Part shown: positions 17,836 through 27,127 of the stretch, piece after piece
How positions within the stretch are numbered: position 1 is the stretch's first letter
Layout of the letters: each line of letters begins with the position of its first letter
DNA from: Planctomycetia bacterium
GTDB lineage: Bacteria > Planctomycetota > Phycisphaerae > UBA1845 > UTPLA1
Reading direction: 5' to 3'
Assembly (NCBI GenBank): GCA_015200345.1
Contig: CP054187.1
Location: forward strand, 3,580,470-3,644,469
Length of the DNA: 64,000 nt
Position numbers and translations under genes: made by a program
The notes under the pieces: model-generated
The model's database searches: none
The model's input: only the letters and a program-made list of their open reading frames with translations
Told to the model about the DNA's origin: nothing

Positions 17836-19941
17836 TTAAGGACGCGGCATGGGCGCGCTGGTCGGCGTAGGCGAGCCGACGGTGCGGAGCCGGGCCAGCC
17901 GCTCGGCCGCTTCGGCGTGGTCCGGTTGCAGCCGAAGGACCGATTGCAGTTCGGCGGCTGCGTCGGCAGCGCGGCCCAGGCCCTCCAGCAACAGCGCGCG
18001 ATTGAACCGGGCGACGACGTAATCGGGATTGATTTGAATGGCCCGGTCGAGGCATTTCAGGGCGTCGGCGTCGTTACCGAGCGCCGCCAGGACGGTGGCG
18101 AGATCGTTGCAGGCCTCGGCGTGGTCGGGCTTCACGGCGATGGTACGGCGAAAGAACTCGCCGGCAACGGTCAGGTTGTTCATGAAAAAGTTGGCACGGC
18201 CGATGCCGTAGAGCGTTTCGGCGGATTGGGGTTGCAACTCGAGCGCGCGGGTGTACGACGTCAGCGCGTCAGCGTATCGGCCTGCGGCTTCGTAGGCGGC
18301 GCCGATGCGGCGAAGGCAGGTCGGGAAATCAGGGCGGGCTTCGAGAACGGATTGATAATGCGGAACGGCGTCAGCCGGGCGATTAAGAGCCATGAGTGCG
18401 TCAGCGAGGCCGAAGTGGGCTTTGAGATGGCGGGGATTGATTTCCAGCGCGCGCTGGTAGTAAGGAATGGCCTCTGCGGGGCGGCGGGCGATCGACAAGA
18501 TATCGCCATAGTTTGTGTGAGAGGATGGGAGGTCGGGGCGGGCGTCGAGCACGCGGCGCGCGTGATCGAGTGCGGTGGCGGTATCGCCCCGTTCGGCGAG
18601 CGTTTTGGCGAGATTGCCGTGGGCCATCCAGCAGTCGGGGTTGTGCGCGAGGGTGTGTCGCCAGAGCGTTTCGATGTCGCGATAGATTCGCGCTTGGCGA
18701 AAGGTGAGCGTGCCGAGCGTGGTGAGAATGGCGATTACAGCGAGGCTAAGCGTACTCACGTTCGCTCGGTCCTGGTCCTGGCGGCGAGAGAAGATTCGCG
18801 GAATCGCAGCGGCGATGAGCGTGAGCGGTCCGATCGCGGCGAGGTACTGAAAGTGGTCGGCGACGAAGGAGAATCGCATCGGGTAGACGTTGAAGAAGCC
18901 CAGCGCGGGGAAGAGCGTGCCACCGAAGAAGAGCGCGGCGGTGAGAGGGCCGCGACCGATCCGATGGCGCAGCACGAACAGCGTGGCAATGAGCGCGACG
19001 GCGGCCACGGGGAATGCGTACTGCCACCATTGCGAATCATCAATCGTCCAGCGCGGGTAGATGAACACGAGCGGATGAGGCCAGAGGAGCTTGGCGAGGT
19101 AGAACCAGCATGCGCGGCCGGCGATGAGGAAGCGATCGGCGATGGAAAAGTTCCAATCCGCGCCTTCGGCGCCGACTTCGGACCGTTCCATCCAGGCGGT
19201 GAGCGCGGCCGCAGCGATGGCGAGGGCGAACATCGGCAGCGTCGGGAGGACTTGTCGGCGCGTGAGTCTGCCCGTCTTCCACCATGCGATCAGGAGAATC
19301 GCGGCTGGGAGGGAGGCGGTGACGGTCTTGCTAAGCAGCGCGCAGACGAAGAGCGCCAGCGCGAGGAGGTACGTTTTTCTCCCGGTCGCTCTGCTTGCTG
19401 TTGCGGTTTGCGGGGGGCTTGGTGGCGTCCCTACATCGAGATCGCCGCGACGTTGCATCCATCGGATGTAAACGATCGCCGCGGTGAGATAGAAGAATGC
19501 CGACAAGACGTTCTTTCGTTCGGTGACCCATGCCACCGATTCGACACTGATCGGGTGAAGGGCGAAGAGCGTCGCTGCCAGCCACGCGCCGCGCAAGTGC
19601 AATCGACGCAGGAGCTGCCAGAGAACGACTGCGTTAGCCGCGTGGAGCAGGATGTTGACGGCGTGATAACCGATCGGGTTCAGTCGATAGAGGCGGTATT
19701 CGATCCAGAACGATGTATGCACGAGCGGGTAGTATTGGGGCGTGGCGCCGAGGTCGAACCAGATACGGTTCAAACCGTCCTGCGTTCGGAGGACCGGGTT
19801 CTGCGTGACGTAATGATCGTCGTCCCAGATGAAGCCCGCGGAGATGGCGGGCAGATACGCGACGAACACGAGCGCGACGAGCAACGGCCCGGCAAACCAG
19901 GGGCTGGGTGCGAGGGGGGGCGCCGTATCGTGCTTCGCCAT
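17836..19941 (-). CDS. TMTC-like multi-pass membrane protein with TPR domain (second copy)
   Basis: 701 residues, with the same architecture as the protein encoded at 11053-13035. The N-terminal half has about ten membrane spans and a first-loop acidic motif (GFIWDDDHYVTQNPV), plus HPISVESVAWVTERKN, a segment typical of TMTC proteins. The C-terminal 270 residues contain about seven TPR units (for example YQRALEINPRHLKAHFGLA, LDRAIQINPDYVVARFNRA). TMTC proteins in animals are O-mannosyltransferases; the bacterial function is inferred only. It lies 26 bases downstream of pyrE on the same strand. Confidence 0.8.
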   Translation of the reverse strand: MAKHDTAPPLAPSPWFAGPLLVALVFVAYLPAISAGFIWDDDHYVTQNPVLRTQDGLNRIWFDLGATPQYYPLVHTSFWIEYRLYRLNPIGYHAVNILLHAANAVVLWQLLRRLHLRGAWLAATLFALHPISVESVAWVTERKNVLSAFFYLTAAIVYIRWMQRRGDLDVGTPPSPPQTATASRATGRKTYLLALALFVCALLSKTVTASLPAAILLIAWWKTGRLTRRQVLPTLPMFALAIAAAALTAWMERSEVGAEGADWNFSIADRFLIAGRACWFYLAKLLWPHPLVFIYPRWTIDDSQWWQYAFPVAAVALIATLFVLRHRIGRGPLTAALFFGGTLFPALGFFNVYPMRFSFVADHFQYLAAIGPLTLIAAAIPRIFSRRQDQDRANVSTLSLAVIAILTTLGTLTFRQARIYRDIETLWRHTLAHNPDCWMAHGNLAKTLAERGDTATALDHARRVLDARPDLPSSHTNYGDILSIARRPAEAIPYYQRALEINPRHLKAHFGLADALMALNRPADAVPHYQSVLEARPDFPTCLRRIGAAYEAAGRYADALTSYTRALELQPQSAETLYGIGRANFFMNNLTVAGEFFRRTIAVKPDHAEACNDLATVLAALGNDADALKCLDRAIQINPDYVVARFNRALLLEGLGRAADAAAELQSVLRLQPDHAEAAERLARLRTVGSPTPTSAPMPRP

Positions 19942-19967
19942 GCCGGAATTGTCGCCGAAAAACGAGC

Positions 19968-20498
19968 CTACTGCGCGGTGGGCAGTCGGAGATCGGCGGA
20001 GTTGAAGAGGGCTTCGAAGGCGTAGCCCGCGTTGCGGATGTTGTCGGCCGCGCCTTGGCCGCGATCGACGACGGCGACGATCTTTTCGACGGTCGCTCCG
20101 GCGGCGGCGAGGTCGCGCGCGGCTTCAAGCACTTGCCCGCCGGTCGTGGCGATGTCTTCAACAAGCAGGACCACGTCGCCGGGATTGAGCCGGCCCTCGT
20201 GGGTCTTGCCGGTGCCGTAATCTTTCTTCGCGTTGCGCAGGATGACGAAGGGTTTGTTGGAGGCCAAGGACGCGGCGGCTGCCAGGGCGACGCCGCCCAG
20301 CTCCGCGCCGGCGAACAGGGTCGTTTTCGGCGTCGCCTTCTGCGCGAACAATCGGCCCAGCTCGGCGAGGATGTCGGGCTGGGTTTCGAAGAGGTACTTG
20401 TCCACGTAGAAACTGGACTTCTTGCCGGATCGCAGGGTGAATTCGCCTTCGAGGTAAGCGACGGCCCGGATTCGTTCCGCGAGTTCTTGTTTGGTCAT
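19968..20498 (-). CDS. pyrE: Orotate phosphoribosyltransferase
   Basis: 176 residues from ATG 20498, which has GGAG seven bases upstream. The PRPP-binding loop is VVLLVEDIATTGG, and SGKKSSFYVDKYL matches the N-terminal PyrE signature. It converts orotate plus PRPP to OMP in pyrimidine synthesis. It follows purB on the minus strand (55-base gap), so purine and pyrimidine genes are grouped here. Confidence 0.92.
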   Translation of the reverse strand: MTKQELAERIRAVAYLEGEFTLRSGKKSSFYVDKYLFETQPDILAELGRLFAQKATPKTTLFAGAELGGVALAAAASLASNKPFVILRNAKKDYGTGKTHEGRLNPGDVVLLVEDIATTGGQVLEAARDLAAAGATVEKIVAVVDRGQGAADNIRNAGYAFEALFNSADLRLPTAQ

Positions 20499-20553
20499 GG
20501 TTGGCTCCAGCCATTGCAAGGGGGGGCGGTGGTTGCGACTCGTCCTGGCGGGT

Positions 20554-22017
20554 CTACACGTTGATTTGCGGCTTTCGTCGCGCGATGTCGGCGAACTTTT
20601 TCTTTAATGGGGCGATGACCTTTTTGAGGAATTCATCGACCTGCATCGGGGCGAGGCCGACGTGCCGCGCGGGATCGAGGATCGAATCCAGCCGAACACC
20701 CGAAAACGCCCGGTCGCCGCTGATGCGTTTCAGGAGATCGTTGGGTCGACCGTGTTGTTTGACCTCCAACCCCGCGGCGTGGGAATGGAGGCGGAGCTTT
20801 TCGTGCAAGGCCTGTCGGTCGCCGCCCTTGGCGGCCGCGGCGAGGAGGATTTCCTCGGTGGCGATGAAGGGCAGCTCGGCCTCGACGCGCGCGGCGATGA
20901 CCTTTGGATTCACAACGAGGCCGGCCGCGACGCGCGCGACGATCTGAAGCATGCCGTCGGTCGCGAGAAAGGCTTCGGGAATCAGCAGTCGCTTGTTGCT
21001 GGAATCGTCGAGGGTGCGCTCGAGCCATTGCTCGGCGGCGTTCAGATAGGCGGACTGTGCAAGGCTGATGACGAAACGTGCCAGACCTGTGGCACGCTCG
21101 CAGAGCATGGGGTTGCGTTTGTAGGGCATGGCCGAGCTGCCGATCTGGTCCGACTCGAACGGCTCTTCCATTTCCTTCAGCCCGGCGAGGAGGCGCAGGT
21201 CGTTGGCGAATTTGTGGACGCCCGCGGCGATGTTCGCCAGGGTGGAGATGACCTGCGCGTCGAGCTTGCGCGAGTAGGTCTGGCCGGTGACCGGCTCGCA
21301 GCCATCAAAGAGCAGTTTCTGTGCGACGAGTTGTTCGAGCCGGCGGACCTTCGCGGCGTTGCCCTTGAACAGCCCGAGGAATCCCGCTTGCGTGCCGGTC
21401 GCGCCGCGGATGCCGCGAAAGGGCATGCCATGCCGCAGCCGTTCGACCTCGTTCAGATCGCGGACGAAATCCCAGCACCACAGGCAGATGCGTTTGCCGA
21501 CGGTCGTGAGCTGCGCGGGTTGAAAATGCGTGTAGCCCAGACACGGCAGCGCGCGGTGTCGCGCCGCCTGTTCCGCGAAGCGGTCGATGATTTCGAGCAA
21601 CCAGCTTCGGATGAGGCGCAGCCCCTGGCGCATGATGATCAGGTCGGCGTTGTCGACGATGTCCATGCTCGTGGCGCCGAGGTGCAGGATGCCGCGAGCG
21701 GCCGGGGACTGATCGCCGAAAGCGTGCAGATGGGCCATCACGTCGTGGCGCAGGCGCTGTTCGTGTTTGGCCGCGGCGTCGAAATCGACGTCGTCCATCA
21801 CGGCGCGAAGCGCGCGAATCTGCTTCTCGGTGATCGGCAGTCCGAGTTCGCGCTGCGCCTCGGCCAGGGCGATCCAGATTTGCCGCCAGGTGCGGACGCG
21901 ATGCAAGGGCGAGAAGAGCGCGATCATCTCGGCCGAGGCGTTGCGCGCGACCAGCGGGCTTTGATAGACGTCGCCGCTCGACGGCGACCGGTCGCGTTGA
22001 CGACGCTTTGCCTTCAT
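20554..22017 (-). CDS. purB: Adenylosuccinate lyase
   Basis: 487 residues of the fumarase/aspartase superfamily. The signature SSAMPYKRNPM is present, with HLGATSMDIVDNAD and LPCLGYTHFQPAQLTT. It matches PurB, which acts twice in purine synthesis (SAICAR to AICAR, adenylosuccinate to AMP). ATG 22017 overlaps the stop of the upstream lipoprotein gene by four bases. The frame is open much further upstream, but that part reads as an antisense shadow of the lipoprotein gene. Confidence 0.93.
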   Translation of the reverse strand: MKAKRRQRDRSPSSGDVYQSPLVARNASAEMIALFSPLHRVRTWRQIWIALAEAQRELGLPITEKQIRALRAVMDDVDFDAAAKHEQRLRHDVMAHLHAFGDQSPAARGILHLGATSMDIVDNADLIIMRQGLRLIRSWLLEIIDRFAEQAARHRALPCLGYTHFQPAQLTTVGKRICLWCWDFVRDLNEVERLRHGMPFRGIRGATGTQAGFLGLFKGNAAKVRRLEQLVAQKLLFDGCEPVTGQTYSRKLDAQVISTLANIAAGVHKFANDLRLLAGLKEMEEPFESDQIGSSAMPYKRNPMLCERATGLARFVISLAQSAYLNAAEQWLERTLDDSSNKRLLIPEAFLATDGMLQIVARVAAGLVVNPKVIAARVEAELPFIATEEILLAAAAKGGDRQALHEKLRLHSHAAGLEVKQHGRPNDLLKRISGDRAFSGVRLDSILDPARHVGLAPMQVDEFLKKVIAPLKKKFADIARRKPQINV

Positions 22018-22985
22018 GGGGTGCGGGGTTTCAGACCCAGGAGCTTGTGGAGGTAGGCGTGGTATTGTTTCTCGAATCCGTCGATGTCCTCGGTGAGGTA
22101 GGCGCGAAAGATGGCCTCGCCGGTGGACATGCGGGCGTCGGTGTCGGCGGCGAGGTAGGCGCGGGCCTTGCGATCCATGTCTTCGGTGCCCAGTTCGTTC
22201 AGAAGTTGTCGGAACGCATCGCGATAGAGGTTGTCCTGTGAATCGCGCATCAGGAAGAGCACGAGTGACCACTCCTGCGCGTAATAATTCTGCACGTGGG
22301 TGGAACTTTGCTGGACCGCGATGCCCGCGTTGGTGGAGAGAATCTCGCGAAGCGGAATGAGCGTTTGCGCGATCAGCGCTTCGCGCAAGGCCGGAATCCG
22401 AAGTGTGTTCTTTTCGGGCTTGAACAGGGCACGATTGGCGGCGTCCACGTCGAACGATTCGAAGTAACAGGCAAGCCCCTCGTTCAGCCAGGCGGGGATG
22501 TTCTTGCCGCGCGTGACTTCGAGGTATTGATGCAGGCCTTCGTGGGCCAGGATGGACAGGCTGGCACGCTGGGAGGAGTAATGCGAGATCGTGACGCCGC
22601 GTTCTGAAAACCCGCCGGAGCGAATTTTTTTGTAAGTCGGGGCGCGGGGGCCGGTGAACTCCTCGGTGAAGCGCTCCCACTGCCAGCGCGTGCCGAAGAA
22701 ATAAGTGGGCAGCGGCTGTTCGAGGCTGTGCCGGGTGGGGATCATCTCCTCGTAGGCGTCCCAGCAGGATTCCAGGAAGGTCGGCAGGGCGTTGACGAAA
22801 CGCTCGTTTTTGCAAGTTGTATAAACAACATAGTGTGACGACGTCAGTTTCTTGCCCGGCGTGCCTCGGTAGGTCCAATCCTCGGTCTTGAAGACCACCG
22901 GCTGGGGCGGGGCCAGCTGCGAACACGCTGTACCCAGCAGCGGCGCGACGAGCAGGCAGGATCGCGCGATGAAGCGAAGGCGCAT
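22014..22985 (-). CDS. Lipoprotein with gluzincin-type peptidase motif
   Basis: 323 residues from ATG 22985, giving a lipoprotein signal (MRLRFIARSC..LLGTACSQ). A zinc peptidase motif HEGLH appears in SILAHEGLHQYLEV (about 149-153), followed by AWLNEGLACYFES, which supplies a third ligand Glu as in gluzincins and DUF1570-type proteins. The enzyme would act outside the cytoplasmic membrane; its substrate is unknown. ATG 23018 is another possible start, but it puts extra residues before the signal. It overlaps purB by four bases. Confidence 0.75.
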   Translation of the reverse strand: MRLRFIARSCLLVAPLLGTACSQLAPPQPVVFKTEDWTYRGTPGKKLTSSHYVVYTTCKNERFVNALPTFLESCWDAYEEMIPTRHSLEQPLPTYFFGTRWQWERFTEEFTGPRAPTYKKIRSGGFSERGVTISHYSSQRASLSILAHEGLHQYLEVTRGKNIPAWLNEGLACYFESFDVDAANRALFKPEKNTLRIPALREALIAQTLIPLREILSTNAGIAVQQSSTHVQNYYAQEWSLVLFLMRDSQDNLYRDAFRQLLNELGTEDMDRKARAYLAADTDARMSTGEAIFRAYLTEDIDGFEKQYHAYLHKLLGLKPRTP

Positions 22986-23176
22986 GACAAAGAAATGAAT
23001 CGCTCGGGTCGCTTCCATGCGGACGTATGCTAGAAGACGCGCGGCTCGGCTGCAAGCGCGTGTCGCATCATCGCGGCGACTGGGCGCGACCGCACCCTCG
23101 ACGGCGCTGGATGACGCTCCTATCATCAACGGACCAGTTGAGGGGAGACCATTCATCCGATACAGGGGCGATTTTC

Positions 23177-24223
23177 ATGATGCAGAAATCCGATTCATCG
23201 GTAGAGAAAGTGATCATCATCGGATCCGGACCCGCGGGCTGGACGGCGGCGATCTACGCAGCGCGAGCCAATCTGTCGCCGCTTGTGTTCGCCGGTCGGC
23301 CCAAGAGCACGCCGTCGCTGACGCTGCCGGGCGGGCAGTTGATGCTCACGACCGAGGTGGAGAATTATCCGGGATTTCCCGAAGGCATCATGGGCCCGGC
23401 GATGATGTCCAATTTCGAGCGGCAGGCGGTTCGCTTCGGCACGCGCATCGTCACCGACGATGGGCTGAACCCGGACGTGTCCAACCCCGACGACGGCCAT
23501 TCGTCGAAATACCAGGATTGCAAGGCGGTCGATTTTTCGTCGCGGCCGTTCAAGGTGATTGCCGAAGACGACACGGTCTATCGGGCGCACAGCGTGATTG
23601 TCTCGACGGGAGCGACGGCCAACTGGCTGGGGCTGAAAAACGAGTTGCGCCTGGCGCGGAGCGGCGGGGGCGTGAGCGCGTGCGCCGTGTGCGATGGCGC
23701 GATTCCGATTTTTCGCAACAAGGAGCTGGCGGTCGTGGGCGGGGGCGATTCGGCGGTGGAAGAGGCGACGTATTTGACGAAGTACGCCAGCAAAGTACAC
23801 ATGATCCATCGTCGCGACGCGCTTCGGGCGAGCAAGATCATGGCGAAGCGTGCCCATGAAAACCCCAAGATCGCGTTTCATTGGAACAAGACCGTCATAG
23901 ACGTACTGGGCGATACGATGATCTCGGGACTTCGGCTGAAGGACACCAAGACGGGTGAGGAGAGCACGCTTCCGGTCGGCGGCTTGTTCATCGCCATCGG
24001 TCATACGCCGGCGACGGGATTTTTGAATGGGCAGCTCGAACTCGACGCGAAGGGTTATATCAAGTTGAAAGACCCGTACCGCTCCACGACGAACATCGAC
24101 GGAGTTTTCGCCGCGGGCGATTGCGTGGACAGCGTCTATCGGCAGGCGGTGACCGCCGCGGGCATGGGGTGCAAGGCCGCGATCGACGCCGAGCGCTGGC
24201 TGGCGGACCAGGGCGTGCATTGA
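23177..24223 (+). CDS. trxB: Thioredoxin reductase
   Basis: 348 residues. The FAD motif IIGSGPAGWTAAIYAAR opens the protein, the redox-active pair is CAVCDGA, and the NADPH site is VVGGGDSAVEEATYL. The C-terminal VFAAGDCVDS FAD motif is intact. It reduces thioredoxin with NADPH. The start is MMQKSDSS at 23177; the frame extends left but without a ribosome site. It is divergent from the lipoprotein-peptidase gene and convergent with the mla operon. Confidence 0.93.
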   Translation: MMQKSDSSVEKVIIIGSGPAGWTAAIYAARANLSPLVFAGRPKSTPSLTLPGGQLMLTTEVENYPGFPEGIMGPAMMSNFERQAVRFGTRIVTDDGLNPDVSNPDDGHSSKYQDCKAVDFSSRPFKVIAEDDTVYRAHSVIVSTGATANWLGLKNELRLARSGGGVSACAVCDGAIPIFRNKELAVVGGGDSAVEEATYLTKYASKVHMIHRRDALRASKIMAKRAHENPKIAFHWNKTVIDVLGDTMISGLRLKDTKTGEESTLPVGGLFIAIGHTPATGFLNGQLELDAKGYIKLKDPYRSTTNIDGVFAAGDCVDSVYRQAVTAAGMGCKAAIDAERWLADQGVH

Positions 24224-24243
24224 ACCGGCGTTGAGGCAGTGCG

Positions 24244-25266
24244 TCAGAACGCCTTGATGCGGAGCTGGCCCTTCTTGGCGAGATCAAGCACCTCGCGCAG
24301 GTCGTCCATCATCTTCGTCATGCGGCGGAAGGTCAGCAGCATTTCTTCATAGAGACGGTTGTCGTTCATCATCAGGCCGACGGTGCCTTTGCCTTCGTTC
24401 ATTCGGGCCAGCGCCGTATCCATGCGCGACGCCACGGACGACATCTGCTCCGCCACGGTCGTGAGCTTTTGCAGGAACGCCGTCGCCTGCGCCGCGGCCT
24501 GCTTTCCTTCGTTCGTGAAGGCGCGCAGGTCATCAGCGACCTTGACGCCGGATTCCGTCATCGTGCGGGCGTTGGCAATGGCGGCTCGAATGTTGGCCTG
24601 ATTCTCGGCGTCGCCGGCGATGGATTCGATCGACTTGAGCGCCGCATCGAGCCGCTGCACGACCGTGTCGATGTTGGCGTTGACGGCCTTGGCGTCCACG
24701 TCGGAGAGCTGGCGCGATTCGAGCATTCGGGCGAGGTTCTCCGCGACGGGCTTGAGCGACGCCGCGAGATCGCCGATATCGGCGGTTGCCTTCTCAAGCG
24801 TCAGTTGCGTTTGTTTTGGAATGATCGAATCGAGCGGGTTCAGCGTTCGACCGAAGATCTCCGCCGTGCCGTCGGTCGGGAGATGACGCGTGTCATGCGG
24901 GTCCATGATAATGAGCTGGAGAACGGGTCGGCCAAAACCCATGATGTTCGACGTGACGCCCAGTTCGCAGGCCGCCGGCAGGGCGAAGTCCTTCAGGGCC
25001 GCGATCACGACGACGACGCCCTTCTCCAGCCGCTGGGGATCGACGAAGCGTACATCGACGGTCTCTCCGACGCGCTTGCCGCCAAGCGTGACGCTTTGGC
25101 CGGGTTGCACGCCGACCACGCCATCGGGAAAAACGGCGTTGACCGTGTAGGTGTCGGCGAAGAAAGATCGCCCGCCGCCGAACGCGAAAACCATCGCGGT
25201 CAGGATGAGGATTCCCGTCAGGACAAAGAATCCGACGATCACGTTGTAACCGGCTTTTTGGGTCAT
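24244..25266 (-). CDS. mlaD: MCE-family lipid-transport substrate-binding protein (MlaD-like)
   Basis: 340 residues: an N-terminal membrane anchor (about 8-28), an MCE/MlaD domain (about 38-118; PDGVVGVQPGQSVTLGGKRVG) and a long helical region rich in Ala and charged residues (about 150-330). MCE proteins form hexameric rings that bind phospholipid in the periplasm and deliver it to or from the MlaEF ABC transporter. Last of three minus-strand genes. The start at 25266 is fixed by MTQKAGYNV and by the membrane anchor. Confidence 0.88.
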   Translation of the reverse strand: MTQKAGYNVIVGFFVLTGILILTAMVFAFGGGRSFFADTYTVNAVFPDGVVGVQPGQSVTLGGKRVGETVDVRFVDPQRLEKGVVVVIAALKDFALPAACELGVTSNIMGFGRPVLQLIIMDPHDTRHLPTDGTAEIFGRTLNPLDSIIPKQTQLTLEKATADIGDLAASLKPVAENLARMLESRQLSDVDAKAVNANIDTVVQRLDAALKSIESIAGDAENQANIRAAIANARTMTESGVKVADDLRAFTNEGKQAAAQATAFLQKLTTVAEQMSSVASRMDTALARMNEGKGTVGLMMNDNRLYEEMLLTFRRMTKMMDDLREVLDLAKKGQLRIKAF

Positions 25267-25343
25267 GGCGTTGTCCTTGCAGTCGTTCGTCAGCGGTCTG
25301 GGACCGGCCGTCAAGAGGGCGCGTCCTCGACGCACCCGGAAAC

Positions 25344-26138
25344 TCACATGTCCAGTGCCTTCAAGTCCTGTTCATCCGCCTTGCCGTCGACGAATCGCCG
25401 AACGCGTCGGTCATCGCACGACTTGTACCACGCTGCATCGGCATCGGCGATGATCTTCCCGTGGTGCAGCATGATGATCCGGTCCGCGACCTTGTACGCG
25501 CTGGTCATGTCGTGCGTGACCACGAGGCTGGTCACGTTCAACTCACGATTGAGCTTGATGATCAGCTCGTTGATGACATCGGCACGAACCGGGTCGAGGC
25601 CGGTCGTCGGCTCGTCGTACAGCACCACCTCCGGTGACAGGGCGATTGCGCGGGCCAGGGCGACGCGTTTTTTCTGGCCGCCGGAAAGTTCGCCGGGGCG
25701 GCGATTCTGAAGGCCGTCCAGCCCGACCATTTTGAGTTTCTGCGCCACCAGTTCGTCCAGTTTCTCGGGCGTCAGGTCTTGATCGCCGTGTTGGGTAATC
25801 GGGAAGGCGACGTTTTCCGCGACGGTCATCGAGTCAAACAGCGCGCCCATCTGGAACAGGAACCCAAAGCGCTTGCGCGATTCCACCAGTTCCTGTTCGG
25901 ACAGGTGGTCGATCCGGCGGCCGTGAAAATGGACTTCTCCGGCGTCGGGCCGCAGCAGGGCGACGAGGTGCTTGAGCAGGACGCTTTTGCCGGTGCCGGA
26001 TTCGCCGATGACGACGGTTGTCTTGCCACGGGCGATCGCCAGGTCGACTCCGTCCAGCACGGTGAGCGCGCCGAATCGCTTGCTGACGCCTCGCAGCTCG
26101 ATGATCGTCTCGGAGTGGTTCCTGGAAGTAGTGGTCAT
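25344..26138 (-). CDS. mlaF: ABC transporter ATPase (MlaF-like)
   Basis: 264 residues. Walker A GESGTGKS (45-52), Q-loop LFQMGALFDSMTV, signature LSGGQKKR, Walker B VVLYDEPTTGLDP and a switch His in VVTHDMTSAY are all present. The LFQMGALFDSMTV and GLDPVRADVI segments are typical of MlaF, the ATPase of the phospholipid-trafficking complex. It lies 12 bases downstream of mlaE and about 77 bases upstream of mlaD. Confidence 0.92.
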   Translation of the reverse strand: MTTTSRNHSETIIELRGVSKRFGALTVLDGVDLAIARGKTTVVIGESGTGKSVLLKHLVALLRPDAGEVHFHGRRIDHLSEQELVESRKRFGFLFQMGALFDSMTVAENVAFPITQHGDQDLTPEKLDELVAQKLKMVGLDGLQNRRPGELSGGQKKRVALARAIALSPEVVLYDEPTTGLDPVRADVINELIIKLNRELNVTSLVVTHDMTSAYKVADRIIMLHHGKIIADADAAWYKSCDDRRVRRFVDGKADEQDLKALDM

Positions 26139-26150
26139 CGACGCGTCACG

Positions 26151-26981
26151 TCAAATCAGCGGGCGGAAGCCCCACAGCTTGATGCTGATGGCCTGGAGAA
26201 TCTCGGCCAGCACATAGTCCAATGCAAGAATCGCCACGAACGACGCGACGAACGCTTCGGTGCAGGCGCGGCCGACGCCCTCGGCGCCGGGGCGGCAGTT
26301 GAATCCCTTGTAACAACTGATCAGCCCCAGAGCGGAGCCGAAGAAAAAGCCCTTGAGCGTACCACTGAAGATATCGTAGTTGTCGACGGCGGCCGCGGTG
26401 TTTTCCCAGTAGGGTCCGCTGTCCACGCCGCGCTGGATGACGGAGATGAACCAGCCGCCGATGGAGCCGGTCAGGTCGGCGTACAGCGTGAGAATCGGCG
26501 CGAGCAGGAAACACGCCAGGACGCGCGGCGCAACGAGGTATCGAATCGGGTTGACGCCCATGCTGCGCAGCGCGTCGATCTGCTCGGTGACGTTCATCGT
26601 GCCCAACTCGGCTGTCAGCGCGCCGCCGATGCGTCCCGCCAGCATGATGCCGGCCAGCACGGGACCCAGCTCGCGCACGACGGAGAGGTTCACGACCGAA
26701 CCCATGCGGTCTTCCAGCCCGGCGGCCATGAACTGCTCGATGGCCTGCACGGCGAGCACCATTCCCACAAATGCGCCGGTGATGAGCACGACGGGCAGCG
26801 AGCGATAGCCGACCTCGTACATCTGGGGGATGAGCAGGTTCCATTGCTGGCGGTCGAACAGGCCGCGGAACATCCAGCCGAAGGCGCGCGCGGAAAAGAC
26901 GGTGAAATCGCCGAGGTTCTCGGCGATCTGAATGAATCGAACGAGGGATCGTCGGCTGACGGATGGTGCGGCGTTGGACAC
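26151..26981 (-). CDS. mlaE: ABC transporter permease (MlaE-like)
   Basis: 276 residues with about five to six membrane spans and the MlaE hallmarks LITGAFVGMVLAVQ and VRELGPVLAGIMLAGRIGGALTAELGTM. It forms the transmembrane core of the phospholipid transporter. It starts at GTG 26981, GTGTCCAACGCC, with AGGGAG 11-12 bases upstream. First gene of mlaE-mlaF-mlaD, with a good promoter directly upstream. Confidence 0.93.
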   Translation of the reverse strand: MSNAAPSVSRRSLVRFIQIAENLGDFTVFSARAFGWMFRGLFDRQQWNLLIPQMYEVGYRSLPVVLITGAFVGMVLAVQAIEQFMAAGLEDRMGSVVNLSVVRELGPVLAGIMLAGRIGGALTAELGTMNVTEQIDALRSMGVNPIRYLVAPRVLACFLLAPILTLYADLTGSIGGWFISVIQRGVDSGPYWENTAAAVDNYDIFSGTLKGFFFGSALGLISCYKGFNCRPGAEGVGRACTEAFVASFVAILALDYVLAEILQAISIKLWGFRPLI

Positions 26982-27025
26982 GGGCTGGATGCTCCCTCAT
27001 CAGGCCCGCAGAGCAGGCGGACCGC

Positions 27026-27055
27026 TTTCTAACCGGGTTATTACCGGGCTGTCAA
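27026..27055 (-). promoter_or_regulatory. Promoter of the mlaEFD operon
   Basis: On the minus strand a perfect -35 TTGACA (27055-27050) is followed, after 18 bases, by TAGAAA (27031-27026). Transcription would begin near 27019, about 38 bases before the mlaE GTG. It lies between the selenoprotein gene and mlaE. Confidence 0.55.
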
Positions 27056-27127
27056 TTGCAGGGCAATTTAACGCCAAGTGTATTACACGGGAAGGGTTAG
27101 GGCGCTGCGTTCATTCAATCGAATCGA

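Noticed and set aside
17917..20025. Long plus-strand frames opposite minus-strand genes (also 1516-2520, 59145-61232, 20662-22056)
   Set aside because: They are antisense shadows of well supported genes caused by high GC; their translations show no family motifs.
22018..23055. Upstream extension of purB to 833 codons
   Set aside because: The extra part is in another frame of the lipoprotein-peptidase gene and has no family content; PurB is full length from 22017.
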